From JAKRSE01 sp943369295 (GTDB taxonomy: Bacteria > Armatimonadota > Fimbriimonadia > Fimbriimonadales > Fimbriimonadaceae): a stretch of 64,000 nucleotides of DNA. Location of the stretch: NCBI GenBank assembly GCA_943369295.1, contig CALRMU020000002.1:372001-436000 (forward strand). Reading direction: 5' to 3'. Below, piece after piece: positions 32,428 through 40,685 of this stretch (positions are counted from its first letter, which is position 1; each line of letters starts with the position of its first letter). The notes beneath the pieces are model-generated. The model had not been told where the DNA came from. It saw only the letters and a program-made list of their open reading frames with translations, and ran no database searches. A program made the position numbers and the translations under genes.

Positions 32428-33705
32428 ATGGCCACCCCGAAAAGAGATGCGGTCCGCATGGCCTTCTACTTTTTTCTGGTCACAGGCTGCTTCGGCTTTC
32501 TTCAGCCCTTTCTGCCTCTCTATATGCAGGCGGCTGGACTCGATAAGCTGCAGATCGGGATTGTCACTGGCTTAGGGGCCGGACTCGCCCTTTTGGTTCA
32601 GCCTCTTTTGGGAAAGCTGACCGACAAGCTTGATGCAAGGAAAGGCATCATCCTCGGCTCTGCCCTTGTAGCCTGGGTCGCTTATTCGGCCTTCCCTTAC
32701 GCAGACTCCTTCCCGGTTTTTCTGCTCCTGACTGCCTTGGGGGCTAACGGAGTCATGCACCTCAACTCTTCGGGAGGGGTGCTCATTGCTCGACTAGCTC
32801 AATCCGGAGCAGGAGGCGCCCACTACGCCAACATTCGGCTTTGGGGCTCGGTCGGCTATATCGTCACCTCGCTCGCATCTGGGTGGATCGTACTGCAGGG
32901 CGGTGCAGCTGGTCTTGAAAGGCAGAGCCTGGACCGAGTTCTTCAAGGAGGAGCCCTCCTCTTTTTGGCTGTCGCCTGCCTGGCGCTCTTTCTGCCAGAC
33001 CGGCGGCATGTTGAAGAAGCCGTCGAGGGAGAAACAGGAAAGGCACCCTTGCCTCTCAACCTAAAATGGTTTTTAGGAGCCTACTTTCTTTACACCATCG
33101 CCCTTTATGGAGCGACAGGATTCCTCAGTCTTTTCTTGAAGGATCTCGGTGCCCAGGGTTTGGTAATCACGGGCACCTTTGCGGCGGGCGTTTTGGTGGA
33201 AGTCTTCGTCATGAGATGGGCCGGAAGGTTCTCTGACCAATTCGGCCGACGCCCCACCCTGGCCCTTACTTTTCTGCTTCTGCCCTTCAGGCTTCTGCTC
33301 TATATGCCAGCTACAGGCGCGCTGTGGATCCTGGGGGTCCAATCGCTGCACGGTTTGAACTTTGGAATCATGGGAGCGGTAGCAATCGTCTTTGCCAACG
33401 ATCTGGCAACAGATCGAACAAGAGGCCACGCTCAGTCCAGGCTCTTTGCTGCTGCAGGCTTGGCCAACTGTTTGGGACCCTTTTTGTTTGGCTGGGTGGC
33501 AGAAACTTTTGGCTTGAGGGGAATGTTTGGGGTCGCGGCGATAGTGGCGGCGGCGGCTGCCTTGGTCTTCCTCTTCAAGGTGGAAGAATCTCATCCGGGT
33601 TCAGAATCACTGGCCGATCGAGCCCCAGTCTGGATGAAGCCCATGGTCCGGTGGCTCGATGCACCGGGCGGACGATCAAACGTAGAAAATCGAAATGACA
33701 AGTGA
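32428..33705 (+). CDS. major facilitator superfamily transporter
   Basis: 425 residues with about 12 hydrophobic segments. The loop 2-3 signature is seen as 'GKLTDKLDARKGIILGSAL', and the second half repeats it as 'GRFSDQFGRRPTLALTFLL'. Resembles the nucleoside:proton symporter/LacY-like MFS_1 group ('GFLQPFLPLYMQAAGL'). Substrate unknown. It overlaps the DinB-like gene by 11 bp. Confidence 0.9.
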   Translation: MATPKRDAVRMAFYFFLVTGCFGFLQPFLPLYMQAAGLDKLQIGIVTGLGAGLALLVQPLLGKLTDKLDARKGIILGSALVAWVAYSAFPYADSFPVFLLLTALGANGVMHLNSSGGVLIARLAQSGAGGAHYANIRLWGSVGYIVTSLASGWIVLQGGAAGLERQSLDRVLQGGALLFLAVACLALFLPDRRHVEEAVEGETGKAPLPLNLKWFLGAYFLYTIALYGATGFLSLFLKDLGAQGLVITGTFAAGVLVEVFVMRWAGRFSDQFGRRPTLALTFLLLPFRLLLYMPATGALWILGVQSLHGLNFGIMGAVAIVFANDLATDRTRGHAQSRLFAAAGLANCLGPFLFGWVAETFGLRGMFGVAAIVAAAAALVFLFKVEESHPGSESLADRAPVWMKPMVRWLDAPGGRSNVENRNDK

Positions 33706-34129
33706 TGCCATGAATGACTTGAGAAGTTCTTTGCTGAGAAGGTGGGAGTACGAGGAATGGTGCAACGACCTTTGGGCACAAGCTTTGCCCAATTTCCAGA
33801 ATGAAGAAAGGGCGAAGAAAATTTTCGTTCACATTTACGGCTGCTATTCGGGCTGGGCGCCCATGCTCTCAGATTGGCAGAAAGAGGAATTGGACCTTGA
33901 CCGAGATGTGCCGCGCCTCAACGAACTTTGGCGAAGGATCATCCAAGAAGCGGATCTCAATGCGGTCCTGGAAATAAGCAGTGATCGGAAGTTATCGGCC
34001 CTGGACTTGATTCAGCACGTTATGAACCATGGCACCTACCATAGAGGCCATCTGCGAGGTCTTGCTGAAGCTGAAGGTCTAACCGATTTTCCCGAGACAG
34101 ACATTGTCCGGTTTGCCGTGGTTCAGTAA
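33695..34129 (+). CDS. DinB-family putative metal-dependent protein
   Basis: 144 residues of the DinB/YfiT four-helix fold. The C-terminal 'HVMNHGTYHRGHLRGLAE' holds the conserved H-x3-H metal ligands, and 'FVHIYGCYSGW' the first His. Such proteins are often thiol transferases, function here unknown. Starts at 33695 or 33710 are both possible; the first overlaps the MFS gene. Confidence 0.85.
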   Translation: MTSDAMNDLRSSLLRRWEYEEWCNDLWAQALPNFQNEERAKKIFVHIYGCYSGWAPMLSDWQKEELDLDRDVPRLNELWRRIIQEADLNAVLEISSDRKLSALDLIQHVMNHGTYHRGHLRGLAEAEGLTDFPETDIVRFAVVQ

Positions 34130-34182
34130 TAAACGCAGAATCTGGATGCTGAGGAAGGAGAATTTAAGTATCCTTCCTTATC

Positions 34183-34662
34183 ATGCAGTCTGGCGCGGCA
34201 ACGGTGGAAGAGTATCTGGCCTCTCTTCCTGAGGACAGAAGAGAGGTCGTCTCGAAGGTCAGGGATGCCATCAATGCGCGGCTCCCTGAAGGTTTCGAGG
34301 AAGGGATGCAGTACGGCATGATCGGCTGGTACGTCCCCCACTCAATCTTTCCTGCCGGATACCACTGCGACCCCAAGCAGCCCCTGCCCTTTGTGGGTCT
34401 GGCCAGCCAGAAGAACCACATTGGCGTTTACCTCTTTTGCCTCTACGTGAACGAAGAGCACCTCGCCTGGTTTCAGGCTGCTTATGCCCAAACGGGCAAA
34501 AAGCTGGATATGGGAAAGAGCTGCATGAGGTTTAAAAAGCTTGAAGATTTTGCTCTGGATGTGGTGGTTGAATCGATCTCAAGAGTTTCGGTCGATGAGT
34601 TTGTGGCCCACTACACAAGCCACTATCCCCCCAAAGAGAAGAAAATCAAGAAGCCAAAGTGA
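34183..34662 (+). CDS. DUF1801 (YdhG/frataxin-like fold) protein
   Basis: 159 residues. 'VEEYLASLPEDRREVVSKVRDAINARLPEGFEEGMQYGMIGW' and 'GKSCMRFKKLEDFALDVV' are characteristic. Cytoplasmic; some members are linked to iron handling, but the function is not established. Lys-rich C-terminus (KEKKIKKPK). Confidence 0.88.
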   Translation: MQSGAATVEEYLASLPEDRREVVSKVRDAINARLPEGFEEGMQYGMIGWYVPHSIFPAGYHCDPKQPLPFVGLASQKNHIGVYLFCLYVNEEHLAWFQAAYAQTGKKLDMGKSCMRFKKLEDFALDVVVESISRVSVDEFVAHYTSHYPPKEKKIKKPK

Positions 34663-34732
34663 TTCTTTTCGACTGATTCTTGCGGCCTACCTGACATCTT
34701 GGCGGCAAGATTCCGAGTAGAAAGGAAGATAT

Positions 34733-35527
34733 ATGAGCACAGCGCGCTCCAGCAACTTTGGCCGAGGCATTCCCCCTCAGCCTGGAGGAGTAGGTTGGGG
34801 TACTTGGAGCCTGCTGGCGATCGCGGCAGTTCCTTATCTCATCGCCTGGCTTTTCCTGCGTGGAACCCTGGTCCCGCTCTTCGGCCTTGATTGGTCCGAG
34901 ATTGGCAGAAATCCCTGGTCGATCCTCACCTTTCCTTTGGCCTCAATGGGGGCGCCTGGCGAGATTATCTCGGTGCTCTTCACCTGTCTTTGGAGCTACT
35001 GGGTCGGTAGATCGCTTGAAAAAGATACCGGGCCCGGTCTGCTGGTTGGAATTTTTGGTGTTCTAACTCTAGCCTCCAGCGTGGCTTGGATTCTGGGGAG
35101 CTTGGTTGTCGGAGCCAATCCGCTGCTCGCTGGAGTCTCTTTGCCTTTGGCCGCTCTGACGGTTATTTGGGCTATGAGAAACCCTGAGCACACGATCCTT
35201 CTCATGATGATCGTGCCGGTGAAGGCCAAATACTTGGCGGTCATCACGGCCGTAGTCACCCTCTTTACAGCTGGCGGCCCCTCACCTCTCATGGGTGTGT
35301 TCGCCCTTCTGCCTCTTCTGCTTGGCTTCCTCTATGCGACCAATCGAATTCCGGGTCTGCGTTTTGGCACGACTCCAGCAGATTCCGTCCAGAAGAAGAA
35401 GTCGAACGAGGAGTTTCGGCGCTTCCAGGATGAAGTGAGAAAGAAGGAGAAGGAAAGGGAAGAGAGAGAAAGGCTGAGGAAGCTTTTTGAAGCCAGTTTG
35501 ATTGACGATAAAGATAAGGATCGGTAG
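34733..35527 (+). CDS. rhomboid-like membrane protein, probably inactive
   Basis: 264 residues with six hydrophobic segments followed by a charged, Lys/Glu-rich coiled tail (about 205-264). Segment layout is rhomboid-like: 'NPWSILTFPLASMG', 'GRSLEKDTGPGLL', then 'GVSLPLAALTVIW' where active rhomboids have GxSG. The second Gly is Leu, and the TM6 His is not visible ('FTAGGPSPLMGVF'). This fits a pseudoprotease. AAAGGAAG precedes the ATG. Confidence 0.65.
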   Translation: MSTARSSNFGRGIPPQPGGVGWGTWSLLAIAAVPYLIAWLFLRGTLVPLFGLDWSEIGRNPWSILTFPLASMGAPGEIISVLFTCLWSYWVGRSLEKDTGPGLLVGIFGVLTLASSVAWILGSLVVGANPLLAGVSLPLAALTVIWAMRNPEHTILLMMIVPVKAKYLAVITAVVTLFTAGGPSPLMGVFALLPLLLGFLYATNRIPGLRFGTTPADSVQKKKSNEEFRRFQDEVRKKEKEREERERLRKLFEASLIDDKDKDR

Positions 35528-35569
35528 TTTTTTCGTTGCTTCTGTGGCCCGTTCCAGTCAAGCTGGGCG

Positions 35570-35613
35570 TTCACGACCTAGTCTTCGCAGGCTCAGACAA
35601 GATCGTGGCACCC
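35570..35613. repeat. palindromic repeat, element C (copy 1 of 3)
   Basis: Hairpin CACGACCT-A-GTCT...AGAC-A-AGATCGTG followed by GGCACCC. Nearly identical to copies at 57845 and 58034; one base changed from the first of those. Confidence 0.92.
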
Positions 35614-35707
35614 GTCACTTCAGGAGGAAGGAAGAAGGAACTCAGGCAGGTGGAGATCACCTTCACGTCTTGCAGGTCAAAAAGAACCTAGTTCACTGAA
35701 CTAGCCT

Positions 35708-35923
35708 TTATCGCCTGCTTCGAAACAAAAAGAGGCCCGATCCAAAAAAGAGAAGGCCCCAAATCGAAGCGTTTACGAATTGATAGGACTGCCAGTGGTA
35801 TTCATAGGATTGTCTGCCTATTGGGCCGCTGCCGGACCAACCTGGGATCAGGCTCATACAGAATGCATAGGCACTAACCACCACGACAATTGCTGAGCAA
35901 AACAGCAGGAACAGTCTGAACAA
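35708..35923 (-). CDS. small membrane protein, unknown
   Basis: 71 residues with two hydrophobic segments (about 3-26 and 51-68) and a hydrophilic loop rich in Ser/Tyr/Gln. It ends in 'FRSRR'. It follows the 123-residue gene by 9 bp in the same direction. No family recognised. Confidence 0.5.
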   Translation of the reverse strand: MFRLFLLFCSAIVVVVSAYAFCMSLIPGWSGSGPIGRQSYEYHWQSYQFVNASIWGLLFFGSGLFLFRSRR

Positions 35924-35932
35924 AGCTCAGCC

Positions 35933-36301
35933 CTACTCGATGAAAGTCGTCGACCTTCGCAGCTTCTGAAAAGTGACAGGCCGCTGAATGTGCTGGAAGA
36001 TGAAGTCCGGATAGCCAGTCATAAAATCCAGTTCATAGTCGGCCGGGGGCCAAATCATCACCAGCTTGACTGCCTTTGCCACAGGATTCCCTAGCTTTGC
36101 CTCGGCAAATTCTTCGTACCCAGCGATCTTGTGGTCCTGCCGAAGAGTTGCCAAGAGGTCGACGAACATCATGTCAGTCCCCTCTATCTGGCTCATAGCT
36201 TCCTGCCAGTCTCCGGTCAGAAGCACTTCATCGTCCGGATAAAAGGCCTTTGCCGCCTGCTCCAGAATCTCGGCATCCTTGCTTACGAGGATGTACTTCA
36301 C
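35933..36301 (-). CDS. receiver-like protein of unknown function
   Basis: From GTG 36301 the product has 122 residues, beginning 'KYILVSKDAEILEQAAKAF' and continuing 'EAMSQIEGTDMMFVDLLAT', which resembles a response-regulator receiver fold with Asp in the phospho-acceptor strand position, but the usual flanking residues are not convincing. A TTG 11 codons upstream is an alternative start. No output domain. Confidence 0.55.
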   Translation of the reverse strand: MKYILVSKDAEILEQAAKAFYPDDEVLLTGDWQEAMSQIEGTDMMFVDLLATLRQDHKIAGYEEFAEAKLGNPVAKAVKLVMIWPPADYELDFMTGYPDFIFQHIQRPVTFQKLRRSTTFIE

Positions 36302-36423
36302 GCCGGGAACCTTACCAGGTTCGGACCTTTTCAAACAGGAGGGGGAAAATTTCCCAATCCATCAGCCATATCAGGAACCAATCTGGGGCTTTTATGCATT
36401 ATCACTAACAGTCGAGCAAAAAA

Positions 36424-36443
36424 ACATTACTACGTGGTAATGT
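36424..36443. promoter_or_regulatory. palindrome upstream of ECF sigma gene
   Basis: ACATTAC and GTAATGT are perfect arms around TACGTG. It ends 26 bases before the sigma start, where an operator would overlap the promoter or the leader. Confidence 0.5.
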
Positions 36444-36469
36444 GATGACTAGTACAGAAGGCGCGGACG

Positions 36470-37075
36470 ATGACACAAACAGAAATGATCCCGAGTGGAT
36501 CGGATGAGATCACGGCCTACGAACCAGCAGTCTCCAGAAGATTTGAGGAACTGCGGCTTGAAACAGAGAGAAGAGCTTATTCTATGGCTCTTCAGCTGAC
36601 TCGCAACCCAACCGAGGCAGAAGATCTGGTTCAGGACACCTATCTGAAAGCTTGGAGAGGATTCGAATCCTACATTCCTGGAAGACCATTCTTGAACTGG
36701 CTTCTGAGAATCATGCAGAGGGCCTACCTTGACGCCCGACGTCGAGACAACCCAATCCGACGCGCAGACAGCCTGAACTCAATGGTCAGTCCCACCGACG
36801 GTGAAGTGCAGGAAATCCCTGTCGCCGACGATGCCATGACCGCCGAGCAGACAATGCTTCGCGACGAATTCAATGCTGAGCTGAGAAGCGCTCTCTTCGA
36901 ACTTCCTGAGGTCTACCGCACTGCTATCGTGCTGTGCGATCTTGAAGAGATGAGCTACTCGGAGATTGCCGACAAGCAGAAGACTACGATTGGAACCGTT
37001 AGATCACGAATCCATCGTGGCCGAAAGCTGTTGAGAGACATCATTCAGGCCAAGGGTCTCTACAACTCGCACTAA
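36470..37075 (+). CDS. ECF-type RNA polymerase sigma factor
   Basis: 201 residues. Sigma-2 (about 30-95) has 'RRAYSMALQLTRNPTEAEDLVQDTYLKAWRGFESY', and sigma-4 (about 135-190) 'LPEVYRTAIVLCDLEEMSYSEIADKQKTTIGTVRSRIHRGRKLL'. Resembles the SigE/RpoE-type ECF groups. No anti-sigma gene immediately follows; a zf-HC2 membrane protein lies 1.8 kb downstream beyond two cyclophilin genes and three terminators. Confidence 0.95.
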   Translation: MTQTEMIPSGSDEITAYEPAVSRRFEELRLETERRAYSMALQLTRNPTEAEDLVQDTYLKAWRGFESYIPGRPFLNWLLRIMQRAYLDARRRDNPIRRADSLNSMVSPTDGEVQEIPVADDAMTAEQTMLRDEFNAELRSALFELPEVYRTAIVLCDLEEMSYSEIADKQKTTIGTVRSRIHRGRKLLRDIIQAKGLYNSH

Positions 37076-37094
37076 AGACTCTAGAGAAATTACA

Positions 37095-37123
37095 GGGGGG
37101 CAGGGAATCCTGTCCCCCTTTTT
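37095..37123 (+). terminator. terminator of ECF sigma gene
   Basis: GGGGGGCAGG pairs with CCTGTCCCCC (one G-U) around GAAT, then five T. Confidence 0.9.
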
Positions 37124-37192
37124 ATCGTTGAACACTATGGAGAAAAGGGGCTGTCCGGGTGACGTGTCGGCTCTTCCAGTAATATTCTGCCC

Positions 37193-38026
37193 ATGAAATC
37201 CCCAATCTGGTTGATCTGCCTCGCTGCCGGGGCCATTATTGCCTCTGGCTGCACCCCTGCCGCCGACGCTGGTGCCGAGTCCTCGGGAGCAACGAAGACC
37301 GAAACTCCAACCGAGACCTCTTCCACCGGTGTCGAATCCAAGATGACCATTGATGAAAATGGCGTCCGCAACATCGATATCACACCCAAAGGTGAAGGCG
37401 ACAAGGCCTCGGACGAAAAGCCGATCGATCCTGAGAAGGCTGCCAAGGCTGGAGATCCACAGGCTGCCCCGGCCGCTGCTGCCGTGGCAGCAAAGCCGAA
37501 GGATGGCGAAGAAGTTGCTGTTCTCGAAACAGATAAAGGCCGCATCGTCGTCCGCTTCCGAGCCGACAAGGCTCCTAAGCATGTGGCCAACTTCAAGGAC
37601 CTCGTTGGACGCAAGTTTTACGATGGAACCAGATTCCACCGCTGTATCCCTGGATTCATGATTCAGGGCGGCGACCCCAACAGCAAAGATCTGGCTAAGG
37701 CTGGCCAGTGGGGAACAGGGGGCTTTGTCGAGAATGGATCAGAAAGACAGGTTGATCTTGAACCTTCTGATCTGATGCACAAGCGTGGAGTTTTGTCCGC
37801 CGCTCGCTCGCAGGATCCCAATTCAGCCTCAAGTCAGTTCTTCTTGATGCACAAGGATTCTTCCTTCTTGGATGGTCAGTACAGCGCCTTCGGCGAGATT
37901 GTTTCTGGCATCGAAGTCGTTGACAAAATCGTAACCACAGGCAACGCGGCTGACAACGGTTCAGTCGAGCCAAAGAATGCGATCGTGCTCAAGACAGTCC
38001 GACTCGCCAAGTGGCCAGTTAAGTAA
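37193..38026 (+). CDS. cyclophilin-type peptidyl-prolyl isomerase lipoprotein
   Basis: 277 residues. Lipobox IASGC (Cys20) with a long Ala/Glu/Pro-rich linker (about 21-100), then a cyclophilin domain (about 105-275): 'VRFRADKAPKHVANFKDLV', 'FYDGTRFHRCIPGFMIQGGDP', 'SSQFFLMHKDSSFLDGQYSAFGEIV'. The Arg and the FHR/QGGD residues of the active site are present. It assists folding of exported proteins at the membrane. Paired with a second cyclophilin downstream but separated by a terminator. Confidence 0.93.
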   Translation: MKSPIWLICLAAGAIIASGCTPAADAGAESSGATKTETPTETSSTGVESKMTIDENGVRNIDITPKGEGDKASDEKPIDPEKAAKAGDPQAAPAAAAVAAKPKDGEEVAVLETDKGRIVVRFRADKAPKHVANFKDLVGRKFYDGTRFHRCIPGFMIQGGDPNSKDLAKAGQWGTGGFVENGSERQVDLEPSDLMHKRGVLSAARSQDPNSASSQFFLMHKDSSFLDGQYSAFGEIVSGIEVVDKIVTTGNAADNGSVEPKNAIVLKTVRLAKWPVK

Positions 38027-38046
38027 GGCTTTAGCCTTTAGACTTC

Positions 38047-38082
38047 AAGGGGTTTTGGGCCAGCCGCCCAAAGCCCCTTTTG
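38047..38082 (+). terminator. terminator after lipoprotein cyclophilin gene
   Basis: AAGGGG-TTTTGGGC and GCCCAAA-GCCCCTT arms around CAGCC, followed by TT. Confidence 0.85.
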
Positions 38083-38131
38083 TCAGGTTCCATACTCAGT
38101 TTCAGATCCTCATCTAGAGAGAGTTTTAATC

Positions 38132-38683
38132 ATGCCCCTTAGTGCAACAGCAGCTCCCGGAGCGACCGAGCCCCAGGCCGGAGAAAAGATCGCCGTCATC
38201 AAGACCAACCTCGGCCGCATTCTGGTCAAGTTCTTCCCCGAAGTTGCTCCCAACCATTCTGAAAACTTTTTGAAGCTGGCTGAAAGCGGCTTCTACACCG
38301 GAACAAAGTTCCACCGTGTCATTCCTGGATTCGTGATTCAGGGCGGAGACCCCAACACAAAGGACAAGCCCCGAAGCGTGCACGGAACGGGCGGCCCAGG
38401 CTGGACCGTCAAGGCCGAGTTCAACGAGGTTCCTCACACTCCCGGCATCCTTTCCATGGCACGTTCTGGCCACCCAGACTCTGCTGGAAGTCAGTTCTTC
38501 GTCTGCACCGGCAGAGTTCCTCACCTCGACCGCCAGTACACGGTCTTCGGTCAGGTGATTGAAGGCATGGATGTGGTCGAAAAGATCGTCAACCTCAGGA
38601 GAGACTCTAACGACAACCCGCTGGACGAAAATCCCGCGATCATGGAAGAAGTGTTCGTGGCCCAGTGGCCTTTGGAAGACTGA
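38132..38683 (+). CDS. cyclophilin-type peptidyl-prolyl isomerase, cytoplasmic
   Basis: 183 residues with no signal peptide. 'VKFFPEVAPNHSENFLKLAESGFYTGTKFHRVIPGFVIQGGDP' and 'SAGSQFFVCTGRVPHLDRQYTVFGQVIEG' give a complete cyclophilin with the active-site FHR and QGGD. It speeds proline cis-trans isomerisation in the cytoplasm. AGAGAGAG lies upstream of ATG 38132. Confidence 0.94.
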   Translation: MPLSATAAPGATEPQAGEKIAVIKTNLGRILVKFFPEVAPNHSENFLKLAESGFYTGTKFHRVIPGFVIQGGDPNTKDKPRSVHGTGGPGWTVKAEFNEVPHTPGILSMARSGHPDSAGSQFFVCTGRVPHLDRQYTVFGQVIEGMDVVEKIVNLRRDSNDNPLDENPAIMEEVFVAQWPLED

Positions 38684-38705
38684 TCCATCTAAGCCGAATC
38701 TGTCT

Positions 38706-38738
38706 CTGTCCCCTTGGGCCTTGCGCTCAAGGGGACAG
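38706..38738 (+). terminator. terminator after second cyclophilin gene
   Basis: CTGTCCCCTTG and CAAGGGGACAG are perfect arms around 11 bases, followed by TTTGCTTTTC. Confidence 0.9.
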
Positions 38739-38879
38739 TTTGCTTTTCAAGGTTCTTCACTCTCAAAGAAAATTCACAAAAAGAATGTGAATCAAGGGGG
38801 TTCCCCCTAAAGATTGCCAGGATGTCTTCCGACGATCCAAAGGCGGGACCCTGCGCGGTTCCATTTCGGAAGACTGGCA

Positions 38880-39866
38880 ATGAATCCGAGCCTTGAATGC
38901 GAACTAACCCGAGTCCAGATGAAGCGATATCTGGCTGGGGAGGAACTGCCCGAGCCTTTGATGGAAGAGCTTGAGCAGCACGTTCACGTATGCGCTTCTT
39001 GCCGCCACTATTTGGACACCCAGAAGCTGAAGCTTGCCGCTAAGCTTTCTGGTGCAAAAGCCGAAAAGGTTAAAGCTCCGGTTGAGCCTAAGGGACCGAA
39101 AGATTCGGATGTCTTTCATGCCCCCAAGCAGAAGCTCTTTACACCCAAAACACTCGGTTTAGCTGCCGCTCTCGCTTTGGTGCTTTTCGCAATGAGCGCG
39201 GTCGCTAAAGATCCAACCATCATTTTTGGCCGCAAGGCATCAACTGCCCTAAGCGCTGGTGATCAGGAAAAGCCTGCTGATCAGAAGGGAACTGATGAGG
39301 AAACGACAGATTCTCATGAAGGTGAAGAAGATTCATCTTCTAAAAAGGTCGGAGAAATCATGACCGGAGAAACTGTCCGCAAGGAACTTGAGGAGAAAGA
39401 GGCGGCTGAGGCTGCAAAGGCAGCGGAAGAAAAGGATTCCCACTCGGCTGATGGACATGGTGAAGCCGACTCGGCAGCCGCGGCTAAGTCTGAGCCTGCC
39501 AAAGAAGAGCCAAAACCTGTCGCGCATGACGAATCTCATGCCGACGATGCTGCCCATGAACCCAAGGCGGATGCCAAGCAGGCAGCAAAGCCAGAGCAGG
39601 CTGATGCGCCGAAGAAGCCGGATATGGCCCTGGTCGTGGCAGAGCATGGCAAGACCAAAAAAGAGCCAGCGCCTAAGCCACGTCCAAGCACGGTTAAGGC
39701 ATCTTCCAGCAAGACAAGAGTTTCTAATTCGGCGCAGAAGCGCCGAAGCGCAACGCAGAGATCCTCAGCTAAGCGGTCCAGTGCTCCAAAGAGATCGAGC
39801 AGTCAGCGACCCAGCGGCTCAGGATCAATCAAGATTTACGACTCACAAGGACGCCCTGTCAACTAG
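38880..39866 (+). CDS. zf-HC2 membrane protein (anti-sigma-like) with basic tail
   Basis: 328 residues from ATG 38880 (GGAAGA upstream). An N-terminal zinc finger 'EQHVHVCASCRHYL' (H-x3-C-x2-C) matches the ASD of anti-sigma factors; one transmembrane segment follows (about 100-120, 'LGLAAALALVLFAMSAVA'). The extracytoplasmic part is low complexity, Ala/Glu/Lys/His-rich, and ends in a strongly basic Ser/Arg/Lys segment ('RSSAKRSSAPKRSSSQRP'), which could bind envelope polymer. It is not next to a sigma gene. It is followed 9 bp later by the STN-domain gene. Confidence 0.8.
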   Translation: MNPSLECELTRVQMKRYLAGEELPEPLMEELEQHVHVCASCRHYLDTQKLKLAAKLSGAKAEKVKAPVEPKGPKDSDVFHAPKQKLFTPKTLGLAAALALVLFAMSAVAKDPTIIFGRKASTALSAGDQEKPADQKGTDEETTDSHEGEEDSSSKKVGEIMTGETVRKELEEKEAAEAAKAAEEKDSHSADGHGEADSAAAAKSEPAKEEPKPVAHDESHADDAAHEPKADAKQAAKPEQADAPKKPDMALVVAEHGKTKKEPAPKPRPSTVKASSSKTRVSNSAQKRRSATQRSSAKRSSAPKRSSSQRPSGSGSIKIYDSQGRPVN

Positions 39867-39875
39867 GTTAAGATC

Positions 39876-40550
39876 ATGCGAATTTCAACAGCTGCTTTCA
39901 CCATTCTTCTGGCTTCAAGCTGCCTGACGGCATGGGCCGCACCGGTACAGAATCCGCCAGCATCTGGCACCAATGAGGTGCAGACCCAGGCCAGCGGGCT
40001 GGTGACTATCTCCAGCCGTGGCGGTGATGTGAGAACAGTTCTCTTTGACCTTTTTCAGCAAGGCAAAAAGAGCTTTGTTCTGGAACCCAACGTTCGCTTT
40101 GCCCTTTATCTGCATCTCGAAGGAGTTGATTTTGAAGAAGCCTTGGCTTTGATCCTCCAGATGTCGAACCTGAAAGTGGAAAAGCAGAACGGCATTTCCT
40201 TCATCACTCGAAAGCCAGATCCAAAGCCTGTTCAGACTCCTGCGTCTCCTGTCATCAAGCCTGAGATCAAGCCGATTCCTAAGCCTCAGCCAATGGGCAG
40301 GCTGACTGCTGCTGACCTGCAGAAGAGAATCACAACTCGGTTTTCTATGACCGACATGAGGGTTGTCTTTGCAGAACTCTCCAAGCAGACTGGATTGATC
40401 ATTGAAGTTTCGCCTAAGGTGCCCGATTACAAGGTGGATGCATTTTTGATCGATACTTCTCTGAAGTTTGGTTTGGATGCCATGTGTGGTCCGGCTGGGT
40501 TGAAATGGAGGCTCTCTGATTCAATGAGCATCATTATCGAAAAGAAGTAG
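39876..40550 (+). CDS. exported protein with two STN/secretin-N-like domains
   Basis: 224 residues. Signal peptide 1-22. Two related units (about 45-110 and 145-224) follow the pattern 'DVRTVLFDLFQQGKKSFVLEPNV ... GVDFEEALALIL' and 'DMRVVFAELSKQTGLIIEVSPKV', which are STN-like folds found in secretins and TonB-linked receptors, separated by a Pro/Lys linker. No beta-barrel follows, so it is a stand-alone periplasmic piece. Probably co-transcribed with the zf-HC2 gene 9 bp upstream. Confidence 0.78.
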   Translation: MRISTAAFTILLASSCLTAWAAPVQNPPASGTNEVQTQASGLVTISSRGGDVRTVLFDLFQQGKKSFVLEPNVRFALYLHLEGVDFEEALALILQMSNLKVEKQNGISFITRKPDPKPVQTPASPVIKPEIKPIPKPQPMGRLTAADLQKRITTRFSMTDMRVVFAELSKQTGLIIEVSPKVPDYKVDAFLIDTSLKFGLDAMCGPAGLKWRLSDSMSIIIEKK

Positions 40551-40585
40551 AAGTCAGAAGCTTTCGCTTTTTGAAAACCTTCATT

Positions 40586-40610
40586 AAGTTAATGTTTTCT
40601 TAATTAACTT
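40586..40610. promoter_or_regulatory. AT-rich inverted repeat upstream of prepilin gene
   Basis: AAGTTAAT, nine bases, ATTAACTT, about 75 bases before the prepilin start. Possible operator. Confidence 0.4.
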
Positions 40611-40685
40611 TAAGCTAACAAGACTTTTTGGTAAGTTCTCTTCAGCCACTCTCCGATTGATCTGGGATTGGTCATAAGGGGAATT

